From the NCBI GenBank assembly GCA_001512965.1, contig LFRW01000042.1, positions 6,185-70,184 of the forward strand: 64,000 nt of DNA, written 5' to 3'. This stretch comes from Methanomicrobia archaeon DTU008. GTDB taxonomy: Archaea > Thermoplasmatota > Thermoplasmata > Methanomassiliicoccales > Methanomassiliicoccaceae. The notes beneath the pieces were generated by a model, which did not search any database, was not told where the DNA came from, and saw only the letters and a list, made by a program, of their open reading frames with translations. Every line of letters starts with the position of its first letter. The stretch's first letter is position 1. Below, in pieces: positions 43,222-52,010 of the stretch. Both the position numbers and the translations under genes were made by a program.

Positions 43222-44016
43222 CTAGACGGACCGCCTCTGATCGGTCCCGGCCCTGGGTCCGGTATGGGCGGGCAACACCCTGGGCAGGCCGCCGTGGTCG
43301 ATGACGTCCACTTCGATGCCGTAGACGTCGGCGATCAGCTCGGAGGTGATGATGGCGGGCGGCCCCCGGGCCGCGATCCGCCCGTCCTTCATGAACACCA
43401 GCTCGTCCGAGCAGCTGGCGGCCAGGTTGATGTCGTGCATGGTCATGACGGTGCACACGCCCCTGCTCCGGACGGCTTCGGCCAACAGACGCACCGTGCG
43501 ATGCTGGTTGACCAGGTCCAGGCTGCTGGTCGGTTCGTCGAGGACCATGGTCCTGGCCCCCTGCACCATCGCCCGGGCGATAAGGGCCCTCTGCAGCTCC
43601 CCACCGCTGATCTCATCGACATAGCGCATCGACAGGCTTTCCATCCCCACCGCCCCGAGGGCGTCCCTGGTCAGCTCGAGGTCGCTCCTGCTCGGTCCCC
43701 ATCCCATGTGCGGACGGCGGCCGATGAGCACGGTGTCGAAGACCGTGGTATGGGTGGCGGAGAACCGCTGCGGCACATAGCATATCCTCCTGGCCGCCTC
43801 CATCCTGGTCAAGGAGGATAGGTCCTCCCCGTCCACGGTGACGCGGCCCTGGTCGGGCCGCAGGAGGCCGCACAGGCACTTCAGCAGGGTGGTCTTGCCG
43901 GCGCCGTTCGGTCCTAGGATGGCATATATGCGGTCGCCGTGGAACTCCAGCTCGATGTCTTCGATGACCGGGCGGCCGTTGTAGCCGAAGGAGAGGGCCT
44001 CAGCCCTGATCGACAT
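43222..44016 (-). CDS. ABC transporter ATP-binding protein, FecE/BtuD-like
   Basis: 264 residues from ATG 44016. Walker A GPNGAGKTT, Q-loop YVPQRF, signature ISGGELQRA, Walker B TMVLDEPTSSLD, and H-loop MTMHD. Cobalamin or iron-siderophore importers use this type. Its permease partner (next entry) lacks its N-terminal half, and no binding protein is nearby, so the transporter is probably non-functional unless complemented elsewhere. Stop codon TAG. Confidence 0.9.
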   Translation of the reverse strand: MSIRAEALSFGYNGRPVIEDIELEFHGDRIYAILGPNGAGKTTLLKCLCGLLRPDQGRVTVDGEDLSSLTRMEAARRICYVPQRFSATHTTVFDTVLIGRRPHMGWGPSRSDLELTRDALGAVGMESLSMRYVDEISGGELQRALIARAMVQGARTMVLDEPTSSLDLVNQHRTVRLLAEAVRSRGVCTVMTMHDINLAASCSDELVFMKDGRIAARGPPAIITSELIADVYGIEVDVIDHGGLPRVLPAHTGPRAGTDQRRSV

Positions 44017-44614
44017 TCCTATACCCCCTGACCAGTATGTAGATGAAGAGCGGTCCGCCGATGAACGACGTGATGATGCCCACGGGAATGACGAAGCTGG
44101 GCAGCCCGGAGGCAAAGAACCAGTTCAGCATGTCCCCCACGTTCCTTCCCACGGTATCGGAGACCAGCAGTATGAGCGAGCCCAGCAGCATGGAGCCGGG
44201 AATGAGGAACCGGTGGTCGTTGCCGATCAGCCTCCTTATCACGTGGGGCGCGAGAAGTCCGATGAAGCCGATGACGCCCACGAACGACACCGCCACGGCG
44301 GTGAGCAGCGACGCCATCACCAGGCTGGCGATCCGCAGCATATCGGTGTTGACCCCCAGCCCCGAGGCCATCTCGTCCCCCGCGTCCATGGCGTTGAAGT
44401 CCCACCTCTTCAGGAAGAAGAACAGGGCGGCCGCGGCCAGGACGGCCAGCAGTATGAGGTTCTGGTCCCAGTTGATCTTTCCCAGGTCCCCGAACTGCCA
44501 GTGGACGATGTTGGCCAGCGCGCTCTCGTTGGAGAAGTACTGGAGAGCGGCCAGGCCCGCGCCGAAGACCGAGCTGATGGCCACACCGGTCAGGACGATC
44601 GCTTCCGGCGCCAC
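44000..44614 (-). pseudogene. FecCD/BtuC-type permease fragment, N-terminal half missing
   Basis: About 204 residues from a GTG at 44614. It begins VAPEAIVLTGVAISSVF, which in FecCD permeases lies near the middle of a protein of about 340 residues, and continues with all C-terminal helices (GFIGLLAPHVIRRLIGNDHR, GRNVGDMLNWFFASGLP). Upstream the DNA switches to the 3' end of an APC permease gene in another frame. This is a truncation by deletion or recombination at about 44620. Confidence 0.8.
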
Positions 44615-45840
44615 TGAGCCAGATACAAGGCCAGGCCGACAAGCATGACGAGGCCGCCGGCGATGACCGCCCCGGGTGGCAGGGTGAAGGAGAGAACGAG
44701 GCATCCCAGCAGGCCGGCGAAGGCCGACCATCGCCCCAGCATGCGCTCGCTCCTCGACAGCGTGATGGCCGAGAGGTTGGTGATGGCGTAGTACAGAAGC
44801 ACGGTGAAGGCGCTGAACCCTATGGCCGAGCGGACGTCGACGGTGAGCACGATTATGATCAAGATTACCCCCACCGTGACACCGGCGAGATGAGGGACCT
44901 TGTGGACCGGATGCACCTTCGCCATGTAGGAGGGCATCCGGTGGTCGGCGGCCATGGCGAACAGCGTTCGGTCGATGCCGGCCATCAGCGAGAGCATGAC
45001 GCCCAGAGTGGCCATCGAGGCGCCGAGGGTCACGAACCAGCTCCACCGACCAAAGCCTGCCTCTGAGATGGTAAATGCGAGGGGTCGGTCGGAAAGGGAC
45101 AATGCCTCCGCCCCCACGGCAGACAATGCGGATATCGATACCGCCGCATAGATCAGCAGCACCATGCCGAGGGACAGGAACATCGCCCTTGGTATGTTCC
45201 TCTCGGGAGCCTTCACCTCCTCTCCAAGGGTGGCGATCCGAGCATAGCCAGCGAAGGCGAGGAACCAGATGCCCGCCGATTGCAGGACGCCGTAGATGCT
45301 GTCAGGACCACTGAAGGAGATCGTGCCTTCAGGACCGGGTGCTCCGCTCAATGCCATGATGCAGACGGCGATGAGGGAGAGGACCACGATGAGGACCAGT
45401 GCCTTGACCGCGGCTGCGGTCTTCTCCACTCCAAGATGGTTCAAGAGCGTAAGCGTCACCACGGCCAGGGCTGCAAACCATTCCGCCTGCCCGGGGAAGA
45501 TGTAGTTGCCGAAGGTGAGGGCGGCCGCGGCGCAGCTGGCGAGCTTTCCCACTATGAAGGCCCAGCCGGACATCCATCCCCAGGCTTCCCCGAGCCGCTT
45601 GTCGGAATAGACATAGGTCCCGCCCGATACCGGATATAGGCGTGCCAGCTGGGCCGAGGACATCGCATTGAACAGTGCCACCAGGCCGGCGATGAGGAGA
45701 CCGATCAGCATTCCGGCGGATGCGGCTCCGGCAGCCGGGGCTATCGCCGCGAACACCCCTGTGCCGAGCATCGAGCCCAATCCGATGAAGATGGCATCCG
45801 TCAGACTCAATCGGCGGGCTAGCCTGTCGGATGCGTTCAT
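44590..45840 (-). CDS. APC-superfamily amino acid permease
   Basis: 416 residues from ATG 45840, about twelve helices. GLGSMLGTGVFAAIAPAAG is the APC helix-1 loop and PVSGGTYVY follows in the expected place. The last eight residues (QWRRKRSS) are encoded by DNA that reads as FecCD permease in another frame, so the original C terminus may have been replaced at the junction. Longer in-frame starts read antisense to the sugar dehydrogenase gene. Confidence 0.85.
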   Translation of the reverse strand: MNASDRLARRLSLTDAIFIGLGSMLGTGVFAAIAPAAGAASAGMLIGLLIAGLVALFNAMSSAQLARLYPVSGGTYVYSDKRLGEAWGWMSGWAFIVGKLASCAAAALTFGNYIFPGQAEWFAALAVVTLTLLNHLGVEKTAAAVKALVLIVVLSLIAVCIMALSGAPGPEGTISFSGPDSIYGVLQSAGIWFLAFAGYARIATLGEEVKAPERNIPRAMFLSLGMVLLIYAAVSISALSAVGAEALSLSDRPLAFTISEAGFGRWSWFVTLGASMATLGVMLSLMAGIDRTLFAMAADHRMPSYMAKVHPVHKVPHLAGVTVGVILIIIVLTVDVRSAIGFSAFTVLLYYAITNLSAITLSRSERMLGRWSAFAGLLGCLVLSFTLPPGAVIAGGLVMLVGLALYLAQWRRKRSS

Positions 45841-45946
45841 GCAGGGTCGTTCGGAGCTGCGAAGATGAACATGTTTCGTCACTTCAGGGAAAGCGCACGG
45901 GACTCTCGGAAAACCTTTCAATAGCCAACGGTCAAAAGGGAAATCG

Positions 45947-47254
45947 ATGAGAAAGGCGACATGGGCGCCGATCGCCGCCATCATCCTGGTAGGGGCGGCG
46001 GTGGCATATGTGCTCATCAGCACCCAGCCGCAGGGATCGGCACCGCCGATAGAGGATGAGCTCCGGCTGGAACCTATAGCAGAAGGGCTGGTACATCCGG
46101 TCGCAGCGGCGATCGCCCCGGGGATCGATGACCGCGTGTTCATCGTCGACCAGATCGGTACGGTCCACATGCTGATGGACGATGGCACCCTGGTCGACGA
46201 GCCGTTCATCGACCTTCGGGACGACATCGTTGAGCTTAACCCCATTTACGACGAGCGAGGGTTGCTCAGCATCGCATTCCATCCGGATTACCCATCCGAC
46301 CGCCGCGTGTATGCCTTCTACACATCACCTCCGGGGGACGGCGCTCCAGAAGGCCATGATCACACCAACGTCGTCGTGGAGATGACCACCTCGGAGGATG
46401 GCCTTTCGGTCGACGAGTCCAGCGCTCGAACCGTCCTGTCGATCGATCATCCGGCCCCCAACCACAATGGCGGCCAGGTGCTCTTCGGCCCTGATGGATA
46501 CCTCTATGTGACGATAGGAGACGGCGGAGGAGCGAACGACGAGGGGGCTGGGCATAACGCCGCGTCCGGCAACGGCCAAGACACTGGAGTGCTGTTCGGT
46601 AAGGTGCTGCGCCTGGACGTGGAAGCCGGAGATGACGTGGCGTATCGCATCCCGGAGGACAATCCGTTCGTCGATGGGGGTGGCCTTCCAGAGATCTTCG
46701 CCTACGGGTTCCGCAATCCAGCCTACGCGGCGTTCGACCCCGAGACCGGGGGTCTGTTCGTCGCCGATGCCGGCCAGGCCCGCTATGAGGAGGTGAACAT
46801 TGTCGTGAAGGGAGGCAACTATGGGTGGAGGGTGAGGGAGGGCGCCCATTGCTTCGACCCCGATGACCCGCGCGGCGATCCCACGGGTTGCCCGGAGCGT
46901 GATGCGAGAGGGGAGGAGTTCAAGGACCCCATCGGGGAGTTCAAGAACTCCGCCATACCCGGAGGGGAAGGCGCCACGGTCATCGGCGGCGCCCCCTATC
47001 ATGGCACCATCGATTCCCTGGAGGGCGGATACGTGTTCGGAGCCTTCCGCAGCGGTGGCAGCCCGCTGTTCGTCCTCATGCCCTCAGATGGGAACTGGAC
47101 CCGCCACTCCGTTCCGGTGGACGGCCCATCGGGCCTGGTCCCCGGCTACCTGCTCGCCGTATCCCTTGACGATCGTGGCGAGATCCTGGTGCTGGGCGCC
47201 AGCACAGCAGGTCCGAGCGGAACGACCGGGAAGGTATGGAGGCTGGTCGCCTGA
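45947..47254 (+). CDS. Soluble-glucose-dehydrogenase-like PQQ-type beta-propeller protein
   Basis: 435 residues. An N-terminal signal/anchor helix (about 8-26) precedes a six-blade propeller typical of the GSDH/sorbosone dehydrogenase family: GLLSIAFHPDYP, NHNGGQVLFGPDGYLYVTIGDGG, FAYGFRNPAYAAFDPETG, GGNYGWRVREG. Related enzymes oxidise sugars with PQQ; aldose oxidation outside the cell is likely, but PQQ use is not shown. Confidence 0.9.
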   Translation: MRKATWAPIAAIILVGAAVAYVLISTQPQGSAPPIEDELRLEPIAEGLVHPVAAAIAPGIDDRVFIVDQIGTVHMLMDDGTLVDEPFIDLRDDIVELNPIYDERGLLSIAFHPDYPSDRRVYAFYTSPPGDGAPEGHDHTNVVVEMTTSEDGLSVDESSARTVLSIDHPAPNHNGGQVLFGPDGYLYVTIGDGGGANDEGAGHNAASGNGQDTGVLFGKVLRLDVEAGDDVAYRIPEDNPFVDGGGLPEIFAYGFRNPAYAAFDPETGGLFVADAGQARYEEVNIVVKGGNYGWRVREGAHCFDPDDPRGDPTGCPERDARGEEFKDPIGEFKNSAIPGGEGATVIGGAPYHGTIDSLEGGYVFGAFRSGGSPLFVLMPSDGNWTRHSVPVDGPSGLVPGYLLAVSLDDRGEILVLGASTAGPSGTTGKVWRLVA

Positions 47255-47380
47255 CCTCCCTGCCATAGCGATCTACGAGGCATCGCATGTCATGGAGCCG
47301 TCGCCAGGATCGTTGGCGATGGCATCGTGCATCGCTCTCCCTAACGCTTCAGCGGTTGAGAGCGGATCAGGGTTCCGCTC

Positions 47381-48016
47381 TCATCTCGGCTGATCCCGGC
47401 ATTCTGAATTGTTGTTCTTCCACCTGCCGTAGGCTACCCATGCGATGAATGCCACGCCGATCGCGGCAAGGATGACAAGGTCCCAGCCCTCCAGACTTTC
47501 CGATATGCGCAGGTAGCTCGCGCCGAGCAGGTATCCGGCGACCGTCAGGACGCTGTTCCAGATGAGCGCCCCTACGAACGTGAAGATGACGAAACGGGTA
47601 AAGCCCATCTTGGCGATCCCGGCCGGGAAGGATATGACCGACCGTATGCCGGGCAGGGAGTGGCCAAGCAGTATGCCATAGTTGCCCCAGCGGTCGAACC
47701 AGGCATCGGCCTTGCATAGGCTGTCATGCCCGAAGCCGAAGTAACGGCCGTAGCGGTCCACGAACGGACGCCCCAGCCTCCGGCCGATGAGATATGCTAC
47801 CGATGACCCGCTGGTCGCCCCCGCAGAACTGATCAGCACCACCAAGACGATATTGAACCGTCCAACGGAAGCAAGATATCCGGCCAAGGGCACAATGATC
47901 TCGCTTGGGATCGGCGTGAAGATGCCTTCTATGAACATCGCCAGGAAGATGCCCAGGTAGCCAGACTGGTCTATCAATCCGATGACTAGATCATTGAGCG
48001 TCTCCAGTATACTCAT
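47381..48016 (-). CDS. DedA family membrane protein
   Basis: 211 residues from ATG 48016. FIEGIFTPIPSEIIVPLAGYLAS and the basic GRRLGRPFVDRYGRYF loop, then GHSLPGIRSVISFPAG, are DedA/SNARE-associated blocks. These proteins are linked to lipid flipping and membrane homeostasis. Length is standard. Confidence 0.9.
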   Translation of the reverse strand: MSILETLNDLVIGLIDQSGYLGIFLAMFIEGIFTPIPSEIIVPLAGYLASVGRFNIVLVVLISSAGATSGSSVAYLIGRRLGRPFVDRYGRYFGFGHDSLCKADAWFDRWGNYGILLGHSLPGIRSVISFPAGIAKMGFTRFVIFTFVGALIWNSVLTVAGYLLGASYLRISESLEGWDLVILAAIGVAFIAWVAYGRWKNNNSECRDQPR

Positions 48017-48124
48017 GGGGCATCCCCGGTCTTCCAAGGGCAATGGAGGCTACGATATAAAATATGGCAGGAGACGACCGGCCGCAAATCTATTGAACAT
48101 GGGCACCGTTCAGGATGCACTCCC

Positions 48125-49333
48125 ATGGTAGATTTTCGTCCCTTCCACGGAACCCTGCCCCGCTTGGGCAGTGACGAGAGCATCACTGAGCGCATATCCC
48201 CTCCGTATGACATCATCTCGGAGGAGGAGCGGGCGAGGCTGCAGGGGATGATGTACAACATCACCCGTATCACCCTAGGCGGCCTGAACGGCAGGTACGA
48301 GGACGCCGCCAGGCTCCTGGACGGATGGATATCGTCCGGTAAATTGGAACGGGACGGCAAGGAGTGCTATTACCTGTACAGGCAGAGCTTCCAGGTCAAT
48401 GAAGGATGGAGGTCGAGGATAGGGATCATCGGCATACTGAGGACGGAAAGTTACGATGATGGCAACGTCATACCCCATGAGGAGACGTTCTCGAACGTCA
48501 AGGAGGATCGCCTCAACCTGCTCAGGGCGACCGCCACCCACTGCGAGTCCATCTTCGGCCTCATCGACCGCTCTGACATCGATCTTGAAGAGGTATGCAA
48601 GCAGGCTGAGGGTCTGTTCGACGTCACCGATGACATGGGCACCGTCCACCAGATCCTCCGCGTCAGCGAGCCGGCGACCGTCGCGGCATTGAAGAACATG
48701 TTCTCCTCGAAGAAAATGCTCATCGCCGACGGGCATCATCGCTACGAGACCGCCTACCGCTACTCCCAGGAGAACCCCGGAGATGAGATGAAGGCATACG
48801 TGCTTTGCACGATGGTCTCCTCCCAGGACAGCGGCATGTTCGTCCACCCTACCCACCGCCTGGTGAAGGGTTTGGACTATCGGCCCGATGATCTGCTGAA
48901 CAGGATGCGGGAACGTTTCACGGTTCGAGAGGTGCGGGACGCGGAGCAGATGGAGGAAATGCTGATGGAAGCCTCCAACCCGACCTTCGGCCTGATGTTG
49001 AAGGATGGGAGCATGCATGTGGCGGAGTATACCGCTCCTCAGGACGATATCCTCTGGTCGGTCGACGCATACATCTGCCAAGAGGTCATATTCAATGAGG
49101 TGCTCCGATCCATGTCCGCTGGCGGCAGCCTCACGGTGGAGCATGACCATGAAATATCCACGGCGGCCAGGCGCATGGCCGACGGGGAACTGGACCTTGC
49201 AGTGATCATCCGCGCGCCTTCCCTCGAGCTGGTGTGGAAGGTGGCGGAGAGCGGACGAAAGATGCCCAAGAAGACCACATATTTCTGGCCAAAGGTCTGG
49301 TCCGGGTTCGTGCTCTACCAGATGGGACGATGA
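48125..49333 (+). CDS. DUF1015 family protein
   Basis: 402 residues. N-terminal FRPFHGTLPRLG and ISPPYDIIS, central IADGHHRYETAYRY and C-terminal MPKKTTYFWPKVWSGFVLY are the DUF1015 signature blocks. The family occurs widely in anaerobes and has no agreed function. The conserved GHHRYE suggests a metal- or nucleotide-binding site. Length is normal. Confidence 0.9.
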   Translation: MVDFRPFHGTLPRLGSDESITERISPPYDIISEEERARLQGMMYNITRITLGGLNGRYEDAARLLDGWISSGKLERDGKECYYLYRQSFQVNEGWRSRIGIIGILRTESYDDGNVIPHEETFSNVKEDRLNLLRATATHCESIFGLIDRSDIDLEEVCKQAEGLFDVTDDMGTVHQILRVSEPATVAALKNMFSSKKMLIADGHHRYETAYRYSQENPGDEMKAYVLCTMVSSQDSGMFVHPTHRLVKGLDYRPDDLLNRMRERFTVREVRDAEQMEEMLMEASNPTFGLMLKDGSMHVAEYTAPQDDILWSVDAYICQEVIFNEVLRSMSAGGSLTVEHDHEISTAARRMADGELDLAVIIRAPSLELVWKVAESGRKMPKKTTYFWPKVWSGFVLYQMGR

Positions 49334-49464
49334 TGTTAATTATCTAAAATGATATTATTTGATCCCATGAATACCTATATGTAACAGATGCTCCAAACTA
49401 GAATTCGCGAGGTCCACGGGGAACTCGTCGAGAATCTGGGGGGAGAAAAACGTTTGGGAGCAGG

Positions 49465-49560
49465 ATGGAAGTGGCACATGAGAGGCGGAGGTCGATCTAT
49501 CTTTTCGCCTTCATCCTGCTCCTATTGATCACATTGGTAGTGGTGCCTGGCACCGTTTGA
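49465..49560 (+). CDS. 31-residue single-TM peptide
   Basis: ATG at 49465 with GGAG about 6 nt upstream. Polar N terminus (MEVAHERRRSIY) followed by one membrane helix (LFAFILLLLITLVVVP). Orphan between two larger genes; could be a small membrane regulator or chance. It accounts for part of the 49334-49606 gap; the rest shows nothing. Confidence 0.4.
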   Translation: MEVAHERRRSIYLFAFILLLLITLVVVPGTV

Positions 49561-49606
49561 AGCTCGCACCGGTGCCCCGGCACCTCTCTTTTTATCGCCG
49601 CCCGCG

Positions 49607-51259
49607 TCACAGGCGTTCATTGGGGCCGAACACGTCGTCCTCATATTCGTACCGGCGATCGTCGGGCTCGAAATCATCGAGTGTGTGCTCGGTCCGACGG
49701 GGTCGCCTTTCCGCCTTTTCCATCTTCCTCCACGAGCGGGGCTTACCCTTCATCTGCCTCTTTGGAGGGGACCAGCGACGTTTCCTGCCTCGCTCTCTCC
49801 TCACATAATATATAATCATCACCAGGGCGATGGCCAGAATGGCGACGGCCCATCCGATCATGGTGATGAGCTCTGACGAGGCCAGCTGCACCGCTCCCAC
49901 CGACCTTTCGGCACCTGGCACAACGTTGACGGGCATGGTCCTGGTCACATAGCCGGATAACGACACCGTGATCGTCTGGTTCCCCGATGGGGCCTCCAGG
50001 CGGAAGGAGCCGTCGTCGGCGGTGACCGTGCTCGGGCCGCCTGGCATGTAGACCCGGGCGTTGGCCAGCGGAGATCCATCGGCGTCCTGGACGTAACCGA
50101 TCACGTATCCGCCGGAGATCGTGTTGAACGACCATGTATGATTCGCCCATTTCCCGCTGTGGTCGACGGCGACCACGCGGACCATGTACGTCGTTCCGAC
50201 CGCCAGGGGGGCGTCGGGAACGAAGATCAAGGTGTCGCCCTCACACCGCACCGTTCCATCGACCCCGAGCACGCCGATGGTGCTGGCCTCCGGGTCGATG
50301 GGTTTGGAGTATCGTATCCAGATCTCGGTCCCTATCACGGCCCCATTGACGGGAAATGCGTCCTCGATGCTCAGCGGCACGGTGTTGAAGGAAATGCTCT
50401 TTCGGGCGGTGTTATTGGCTGAATCGATCGCCACGATATCCAACGTGTACTGTCCTTCCTTGAGCTCATTGAACCGTATCTCGCGTTTGGAGGCGGCCAC
50501 GGTGGTCTGATACGCTCCGTTGAGGTACACGTCGAAGCCGACTATGTTGCCGCCTTCATCGCTGGCCGTCCACTCCACCGTGACGGTACCGCTATCGGGA
50601 CCGTTTCCGATCTGTAGTGGAAGTATCTCCAGCGTTGGGATGGTGGTGTCGACCGAGAACACGACGGTCCGCTCCGTGGAGTTGCCGAACCAGTCGTATG
50701 CCGTGATCTTGACTGTGTATCCGGCGTTCTCGAGATCCTCCAGCGTGTACGACGATTCGGTGCCGTTCAACCTGACAGTCTTGAGATGGTCGCCGCCCTT
50801 CGTCACCTCGACGATGAAACGAGAGATGGGGGATGCGTCGTAAGCATTCCACAGGATGGGGACATCCGTAGTGTTGAGGGCATAGCCATTGGACGGCGAG
50901 ACTATCTCCAGCTTAGGGTCCGAGGTATCGACGAAGAACGTGACCGTTAACCACTGCGAGTCGGTCCCTGTGAACGCCCATATCTCCACACTGTGGGACC
51001 CATCCCCCAGTCCGGTCAGCTCCACGCTACTTTTTGCATCGGTGCCGCTGAGAGGGACCTTATCGAGATAGATCACACAGGACACGTCGGGTAAGAGGGT
51101 CTCCCATTCCAACGTCACCGTACTGTCGCCGATGACCTCGTTGGCCTGTGGCGAGATTATCCTGACCAGCGGTTGCGGTTCGTCGGCCGCCGCCGAAGCC
51201 ATCATGGGCGACGCGATGACGCACATGACCAGCAGAGCTGCTAATGCTCTAATTCTCAT
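49607..51259 (-). CDS. Membrane-anchored Ig-like repeat protein
   Basis: 550 residues from ATG 51259 (a TTG/ATG ten codons earlier is possible). Signal peptide about 1-23; three to four Ig/Fn3-like beta-sandwich repeats; a PKDP-less Big-type domain at IEDAFPVNGAVIG; a carboxypeptidase-regulatory-like domain near GYVQDADGSPLANARVYMPG; one membrane helix (TMIGWAVAILAIALVMIIYY); and a basic then acidic cytoplasmic tail. A cell-surface or adhesion role is likely. Confidence 0.82.
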   Translation of the reverse strand: MRIRALAALLVMCVIASPMMASAAADEPQPLVRIISPQANEVIGDSTVTLEWETLLPDVSCVIYLDKVPLSGTDAKSSVELTGLGDGSHSVEIWAFTGTDSQWLTVTFFVDTSDPKLEIVSPSNGYALNTTDVPILWNAYDASPISRFIVEVTKGGDHLKTVRLNGTESSYTLEDLENAGYTVKITAYDWFGNSTERTVVFSVDTTIPTLEILPLQIGNGPDSGTVTVEWTASDEGGNIVGFDVYLNGAYQTTVAASKREIRFNELKEGQYTLDIVAIDSANNTARKSISFNTVPLSIEDAFPVNGAVIGTEIWIRYSKPIDPEASTIGVLGVDGTVRCEGDTLIFVPDAPLAVGTTYMVRVVAVDHSGKWANHTWSFNTISGGYVIGYVQDADGSPLANARVYMPGGPSTVTADDGSFRLEAPSGNQTITVSLSGYVTRTMPVNVVPGAERSVGAVQLASSELITMIGWAVAILAIALVMIIYYVRRERGRKRRWSPPKRQMKGKPRSWRKMEKAERRPRRTEHTLDDFEPDDRRYEYEDDVFGPNERL

Positions 51260-51323
51260 CCCATCCCATCCAAAAAAGGGAAAGCGCATGCTTGTTTATA
51301 AAATAACGGAAGTGGATTAGAAA

Positions 51324-51398
51324 TGGAGCCACTGGAGGGAATTGAACCCTCGACCTACGCCTTACCAAGGCGTCGCTATACCTCTAAGCCACAGTGGC
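51324..51398 (-). tRNA. tRNA-Thr (anticodon GGU)
   Basis: Minus strand. Acceptor GCCACTG/CAGTGGC, anticodon stem ACGCC/GGCGT with loop TTGGTAA (anticodon GGT), T arm GAGGGTTCAATTCCCTC. Discriminator T; CCA encoded at 51324-51326. Confidence 0.95.
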
Positions 51399-51538
51399 AG
51401 TGGAGACCACGAAACCGCTTGACAGTTATATAGGTTTCGTCCCCGATGGCGGAGCCTATACTGGCCATGGAACTCGAGCACGGATCCGGGCCGACCGCTC
51501 ATCAAGAGAGACGAGTTCGCCGACCGGTTGCAGTGCGA

Positions 51539-51931
51539 TCAACCGGCCAGGGGCGTCGACAGTATGCCCAGGGATTCGTAGGAGAGGACCATCAGGCCCT
51601 TTTCAGCATGCTTCCTCAGACGACTGTACACCTCAAGGTACGCTTCGGTCGGAACGATGACCGCAACCAGTATGTCCTCGTCCCCTGCATCGATGTACTC
51701 TTGCTCCGCGAGCTCCCGTCGCCAGCTGAGGTCCGACTCCACGAACTCCACGCTTATCAGAAGGTCCTCTAGGGCGGTTATGATGATGCCACGGTTCTCA
51801 TCCCCTATTATCTCGTAGCCGATCACGAGATCGGGGTCATCTTCCTCTATCTGCTCGATGCGCTGCAGAATGACATCTTCGATGTCGATCAACACTCCCA
51901 ATTCGTCCTTCATCGTAGATAAAAGGTTCAT
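51539..51931 (-). CDS. Acidic hypothetical protein
   Basis: 130 residues, strongly acidic (runs such as EQIEEDDPDLV). Alpha/beta pattern with GYEIIGDENRGIIITALEDLLISV. No signal peptide, membrane helix or known motif. The clean start, length and stop support it as a real gene. Confidence 0.6.
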   Translation of the reverse strand: MNLLSTMKDELGVLIDIEDVILQRIEQIEEDDPDLVIGYEIIGDENRGIIITALEDLLISVEFVESDLSWRRELAEQEYIDAGDEDILVAVIVPTEAYLEVYSRLRKHAEKGLMVLSYESLGILSTPLAG

Positions 51932-52010
51932 CCGATGGCGCCATCTTTTCGTTCTTTGATAGCCACGGCATCAGCAATGCTTATGACCGTCCCGCCGGTA
52001 AGGGAGGGGC

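Noticed and set aside
44640-45046. N-terminal extension of the FecCD fragment to give a full-length permease
   Set aside because: The extension is His/Arg-rich, has no membrane helices and is the out-of-frame reading of the APC permease gene.
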